Below, piece by piece: positions 4,376 through 8,061 of a stretch of DNA of 8,061 nucleotides; the stretch's first letter is position 1, and every line of letters begins with the position of its first letter. The position numbers and the translations under genes were made by a program. Source of the stretch: Flavobacteriales bacterium CG18_big_fil_WC_8_21_14_2_50_32_9 (GTDB taxonomy: Bacteria; Bacteroidota; Bacteroidia; Flavobacteriales_E; Vicingaceae); contig PCUH01000184.1 of NCBI GenBank assembly GCA_002770955.1, forward strand, positions 5,596 through 13,656, in the 5' to 3' direction. The notes under the pieces were generated by a model. That model worked only from the letters and a program-made list of their open reading frames with translations, was not told the origin of the DNA and made no database searches.

Positions 4376-6757
4376 ATGAAAAAAATTCTCTTTTTTGGTG
4401 TTATATCTCTTTTTGAAATTGCAATTTCATTTGCTCAAACACACGAAATTAAGCCTATTACTCCTAATCAAAAAGCGTTAAACAGTAGAAGTGATACCAT
4501 AGATATTCTTCATTATCAAATTAATTTAGAAATTTTAGATTTTACCAATAAAATTATTAATGGAAATTGTGTTATTACCTTCACCCCTAAAATTAATAAT
4601 GTTGGTGTAATTGATTTAGATTTACTTGAATTAAATGTTGATTCTGTTTTTCTGTCTTCTAATTCATTAGCTTTTACTCATGATGATACTTTACTAAAAA
4701 TCACTTTACCTGCTGTACTCAATATTGGAGATACTGCTTCTGTTACAGTTTATTACAATGGTAGCCCCCAAACCGACAATAGTGGTTGGGGAGGATTTTA
4801 TTTCGATAATACGTATGCGTATAACTTAGGCGTTGGTTTCGATGCAAATCCGCATAATTATGGCAGAGTTTGGTTTCCTTGTTTCGATAATTTTGTAGAA
4901 CGTGCTTCTTTTGAATTTAATATTATTACCTCAGCAGGAAAAAAAGCACATTGCAATGGTTTACTTGTTAAAGATTCTATCATTACTGGAGACACTATTG
5001 TAAGAACCTGGCAAATGAATGACCCCATCCCAACGTATTTGGCTTGTGTTGCTGTATCGGATTACGCTACAGTACATCAAAATTTCAATGGTTTTAATGG
5101 AAATATCCCTGTAGAACTTGTAGGTAGAGCTCCAGATACTACTAATCTCAAAAATTCTTTTGTAAATTTAAATAATGCCCTCGATATCTATGAAAACAAC
5201 TATGGTCCTTATTTATGGAACAAAATAGGCTTTGTGCTTGTCCCTTTTAATAGTGGTGCGATGGAACATGCTACCTGCATTGCTTACCCAAGAACTGCCG
5301 CTAATGGAACACTTAATTTCGAAACATTAATGGCTCACGAATTTGCTCATCATTGGTGGGGAGATTTGGTTACTTGCGAAACCGCTGGAGATATGTGGAT
5401 AAACGAAGGAATGGCAACTTATTCAGAGCATTTGTTTACAGAAAATATGTATGGTAGAGCTGCTTACATGAATGATGTAAAAAATAATCATAAAGAAGTA
5501 CTACAATTTGTTCATATTGAAGACAATGGTTTTAGAGCCTTATCAAACATGGATCATGCTTACACTTATGGAAGACACACCTACCTAAAAGGAGCATCTG
5601 TAGCTCATAATATGCGTGCATACATGGGCGATTCGTTGTTTTTTGTTGGATTGAAAGCAATTCAAGATAGTTTTCAATTTAAAAACATCAATGCTTTTGA
5701 ATTTAGAGATAAATTATTCGCATCAACCAATATAGATATGACTAATTTTTTCAACGATTGGATTCTATCCCCAGGATTTTCTCATTTTTCTATTGATTCT
5801 ACTTCTGTTCTTATTAATGGTAGTAATTATGATGTTACGCTCTTCATTCAACAAAAGCTAAGAGCGACAACTAATTTTCATGCGAATGTTCCGTTAGAAA
5901 TTACTTTTTATGATGCCAATTGGAATAAATTTACTACACCAATTGTTGCTTCAAACCAATACTCAAATGCAACCGTAACCATTCCATTTTCCCCCATTCT
6001 ATCCATTCTTAATGAAGCAAACACACTCAATCAAGCAAGAACAGACAATCAATTGGTAATAAAAAACCCCTCATCAAACCAACTACAAAATTTAGCAATG
6101 CTTCGATTAACCGTAAGTTCCATTACCGATTCTGCCTTGCTTCAACTTGAACACCACTGGGTAGCTCCAGATTCTATTAAGAATAATATAAATAATTACC
6201 GAATTTCTTCAAACCGATACTGGAGTTTTAATGGAATCTTACCTCCTAATTTTAAAGCCAGTGCTCGTTTAGATTTTGATAATCGTTCCACAACAGGTTT
6301 TTTAGATGATGATTTATTGTCTGTAAATACGGATAGTATTATTTTGGTTTACAGAGAAAATGCTGCATCAGATTGGGAGGAATATCCTTACTATACAAAA
6401 ACAAAAATAGGAAGCCTTCTTTTTGGATTTATGACTATTGATAGTTTGCTTTTAGGTGAATATGCTTTTGCTAATAGTCCTGATGCAGTTTCTGTGAATG
6501 AACAAAAAGAATTATTTCAAAACAACTTCAAACTATTTCCTAACCCAACTGATAATCATGTTTTTATAGAAGAAATTACACTTTCTACCAAAAATTATGC
6601 ATTGGACGTTTATGATTTATCGGGAAGAATTATTCATCAAGAAAATTTTGTTGGAAAAACAAAAATAAACACACAAACATGGCGTAAAGGAAACTATATT
6701 ATTACTATCACTGAAAATTCAAAAATGGTATTTTCAGGAAAAATAGTTGTTCAATAA
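4376..6757 (+). CDS. Secreted M1 family zinc aminopeptidase with T9SS type A sorting domain
   Basis: A 793-residue exported peptidase. Residues 1-20 form a signal peptide (KK, hydrophobic core, cleavage expected after SFA before Gln21). The M1 N-terminal beta domain spans roughly 40-240. The exopeptidase motif is GAMEH at 294-298, with His where classical M1 enzymes have Asn (GAMEN). The zinc site is complete: HEFAH at 321-325 and Glu344 exactly 18 residues after the second His (HExxH-x18-E). Tyr403 in TYLKGA is the probable transition-state tyrosine. A beta-rich region (about 475-700) follows, then a C-terminal Por secretion-type tail (about 714-793) beginning with KLFPNPTDNHVFI, with DVYDLSGRII and a terminal GKIVVQ. 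This predicts Sec export followed by T9SS secretion and cell-surface attachment or release. It probably trims or degrades extracellular peptides; specificity is not predictable. Expressed from its own promoter; its stop overlaps the convergent OstA-like gene by 7 bp. Confidence 0.95.
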   Translation: MKKILFFGVISLFEIAISFAQTHEIKPITPNQKALNSRSDTIDILHYQINLEILDFTNKIINGNCVITFTPKINNVGVIDLDLLELNVDSVFLSSNSLAFTHDDTLLKITLPAVLNIGDTASVTVYYNGSPQTDNSGWGGFYFDNTYAYNLGVGFDANPHNYGRVWFPCFDNFVERASFEFNIITSAGKKAHCNGLLVKDSIITGDTIVRTWQMNDPIPTYLACVAVSDYATVHQNFNGFNGNIPVELVGRAPDTTNLKNSFVNLNNALDIYENNYGPYLWNKIGFVLVPFNSGAMEHATCIAYPRTAANGTLNFETLMAHEFAHHWWGDLVTCETAGDMWINEGMATYSEHLFTENMYGRAAYMNDVKNNHKEVLQFVHIEDNGFRALSNMDHAYTYGRHTYLKGASVAHNMRAYMGDSLFFVGLKAIQDSFQFKNINAFEFRDKLFASTNIDMTNFFNDWILSPGFSHFSIDSTSVLINGSNYDVTLFIQQKLRATTNFHANVPLEITFYDANWNKFTTPIVASNQYSNATVTIPFSPILSILNEANTLNQARTDNQLVIKNPSSNQLQNLAMLRLTVSSITDSALLQLEHHWVAPDSIKNNINNYRISSNRYWSFNGILPPNFKASARLDFDNRSTTGFLDDDLLSVNTDSIILVYRENAASDWEEYPYYTKTKIGSLLFGFMTIDSLLLGEYAFANSPDAVSVNEQKELFQNNFKLFPNPTDNHVFIEEITLSTKNYALDVYDLSGRIIHQENFVGKTKINTQTWRKGNYIITITENSKMVFSGKIVVQ

Positions 6758-8061
6758 AAAACACCAAACTTGTCCATAGGTTTTTTACTTTCATCCCAGT
6801 TAAATCCTTTTAAAATAAGGTCTTTTGGTGATGGTTCTTTTATTGGATAAAAAATTCCTTCTGGGTCTTTTATGAAAGTAACTGATTTCAACGTATTATC
6901 AGCCAGAAAGATAAGCATATTATTTCCGAATGCTTTATTTACACCAATGTATTTTTCAGCATCGTCTTTGGCAAAAAATATCGTTTCTGCTTGTTTGTTT
7001 ACTTCAATTTTGTACAATTTTTTTTCAAGAAAATAACCCACCATATTTTCTCCTTTAATTTGATTGAAATTAGGTAATAATGAATCTGCTTTCGATATTA
7101 TAAATGCTTTTTCTTTTAAATAAATGGAATGAATTTCTTTGTTAGACAATAACAGATAAATAAAATCGGCTGTTAATTGATTTTCGTTCGACCAAATTAC
7201 TGGCTCTGTATAAAAATTTACAGTAGAATCAGCAAAATTATAAACAATAGAATCGGCTTTGCCTTGCATATCTGACTTAAAAAACTTTGCGTTGTGATAG
7301 GCTAATAAATTCCGAATGGTATCTGTGGTGGTTGAATCTTGGTTTAATGCTAAACTATCTTGAATTATCATTTTTTGATAACTGGTATAAATTTTAAATG
7401 TATCGGCATGCATAAACAACGTGTCATTATCCATAAATTGCATTAAAAGTGCCTCTTTAGTTATTATTGCACTGTCCTTTTTTTCATACATTATCACATC
7501 ATCACCATGAATTTCTAGTTTTGCTGTGGTATCATTTATAATGGCATTGCATGTTATTTTTCCAACACCTAATTCCCTGTTATAATAAATAGAATCTCCG
7601 TAAATAAAGCGGTTTTCTGAATAGAGGTAAGAATTACCATAGAATTCGGAAATATTGGTTGTGGTGTTATACCAGCCATTTTCGGTATAGATTAAATTTT
7701 GGTTGCTTTCTATGGTAGTTGGTCCTAAAAAATATACGGTTTCGGTTTGTGATTGGTATTTTAAAGTATCTGAAAAAATAGTGTATTGTGGATTTTTTAA
7801 TACCACATTTTCTTTAAAGAAAACGGCTTGACTTTCGGAATGATAATATCCTCTTTTTGATGTTAGTGTGTCTTGTTCTTTGCGGCTTATCATTTTTCCA
7901 CCATCAAAATAATAGGCAACATTAGTAATTCTATCGTAATCTAAAAACTGAGTAGTAAGAATAATGTCTTTGTTAATAAGTCTGATGTTTCCTCTTAAAA
8001 TGGCTTTTTTCGAATTTCCATCATAACTAAGTGAATCACCAAAAAGTTGCAACGAATCGCC
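6751..8061 (-). CDS. OstA-like protein (LptA/LptD-N-type LPS export family), N-terminus missing
   Basis: The frame is open to the window edge: 436 residues plus a TGA stop are visible, starting mid-protein with GDSLQLFGDSLSYDG. The TTG at 8050-8052 is an internal Leu codon, not a start, because the OstA pattern continues upstream of it. The sequence is beta-rich and built of repeated units in which an [GSA]-D-[ST]-[LIF]-x-[YI] turn begins a strand pair: GDSLSY, SDTLKY, GDSIYY, ADTFKI and ADSIVY, with a similar ADFIYL later. This is typical of OstA domains, which stack into the beta-taco or jellyroll that carries LPS across the periplasm in LptA, LptC and LptD. The Bacteroidota OstA-like family probably plays a comparable envelope role. 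The signal peptide expected at the N-terminus lies outside the window. There is no C-terminal LptD barrel: the protein ends at GVFY soon after the repeats. Family confident; exact role inferred. Confidence 0.85.
   Translation of the reverse strand, partial: GDSLQLFGDSLSYDGNSKKAILRGNIRLINKDIILTTQFLDYDRITNVAYYFDGGKMISRKEQDTLTSKRGYYHSESQAVFFKENVVLKNPQYTIFSDTLKYQSQTETVYFLGPTTIESNQNLIYTENGWYNTTTNISEFYGNSYLYSENRFIYGDSIYYNRELGVGKITCNAIINDTTAKLEIHGDDVIMYEKKDSAIITKEALLMQFMDNDTLFMHADTFKIYTSYQKMIIQDSLALNQDSTTTDTIRNLLAYHNAKFFKSDMQGKADSIVYNFADSTVNFYTEPVIWSNENQLTADFIYLLLSNKEIHSIYLKEKAFIISKADSLLPNFNQIKGENMVGYFLEKKLYKIEVNKQAETIFFAKDDAEKYIGVNKAFGNNMLIFLADNTLKSVTFIKDPEGIFYPIKEPSPKDLILKGFNWDESKKPMDKFGVFY
6756..6786 (+). 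terminator. Weak terminator-like hairpin after the M1 peptidase gene
   Basis: AAAAAAC (6756-6762) is the inverse of GTTTTTT (6780-6786), with a 17-base loop, overlapping the TAA stop at 6755-6757. In plus-strand RNA this gives an A-U stem ending in a six-U run. The stem is weak and lies within the 3' end of the opposing OstA-like coding sequence, so the match may be chance. No better terminator for the M1 gene is visible before 6800. Confidence 0.2.

Noticed and set aside
1..6757. M61 and M1 peptidases as parts of one peptide-degradation system
   Set aside because: They are separate genes on opposite strands with two unrelated genes between them. The M61 protein lacks a signal peptide while the M1 protein is secreted. 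Shared HExxH zinc chemistry alone does not link them.
8050..8052. TTG as the start codon of the OstA-like gene
   Set aside because: The frame and the OstA sequence pattern (GDSLQLFGDSL) continue upstream of it to the window edge, so it is an internal leucine codon and the gene is truncated by the window.
1..8061. Defence system, prophage, CRISPR array or biosynthetic cluster
   Set aside because: All five coding regions are accounted for as housekeeping, envelope or unassigned single genes in alternating orientation. No nuclease, helicase, integrase, regularly spaced repeats or assembly-line enzyme is present.

Overview
The window looks like ordinary chromosome from an AT-rich member of the Bacteroidota, most likely Flavobacteriales or a close relative. 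Four observations support this: a secreted protein ending in a type IX secretion (T9SS) type A sorting domain; an OstA-like protein of the form common in this phylum; TAnnTTTG promoter elements, which are the Bacteroidota -7 box, upstream of several genes; and no Shine-Dalgarno sequences before the start codons. No rRNA, tRNA, CRISPR array, transposase or phage gene was found.

Layout from left to right. (1) 1-1451, minus strand: an M61 family aminopeptidase, cut at its C-terminus by the window edge. (2) 1452-1755: a gene-free stretch between divergent genes. It holds a promoter for the M61 gene, a short run of degenerate heptamers, and a comparatively GC-rich block of about 166 bp bracketed by two perfect 14-bp direct repeats. 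It ends in a weak promoter region for the next gene. (3) 1756-2496, plus strand: a SpoU/TrmH-type rRNA 2'-O-methyltransferase, probably RlmB. (4) 2495-2522: a 28-nt near-perfect palindrome between two convergent genes, which contains most of the rlmB stop codon. (5) 2554-4095, minus strand: a 513-residue soluble, helix-rich protein of unknown function with TPR-like segments. (6) 4096-4375: a very AT-rich divergent promoter region. (7) 4376-6757, plus strand: a secreted M1 zinc metallopeptidase with a T9SS tail. (8) 6751-8061, minus strand: an OstA-like (LptA/LptD-N-like) protein, cut at its N-terminus by the window edge. Its stop overlaps that of the M1 gene by 7 bp.

The genes do not form one operon. 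They alternate in strand (-, +, -, +, -), so each is probably expressed from its own promoter or from one outside the window. The only functional thread is envelope biology: the M1 enzyme is predicted to leave the cell through the T9SS, whose cargo is commonly anchored to lipopolysaccharide, and the OstA-like protein belongs to the LPS-export family. I treat that adjacency as possible coincidence. No new multi-gene system is visible. The items most worth a second look are the direct-repeat-flanked element upstream of rlmB, the unassigned 513-residue protein and the palindrome at the rlmB stop codon.
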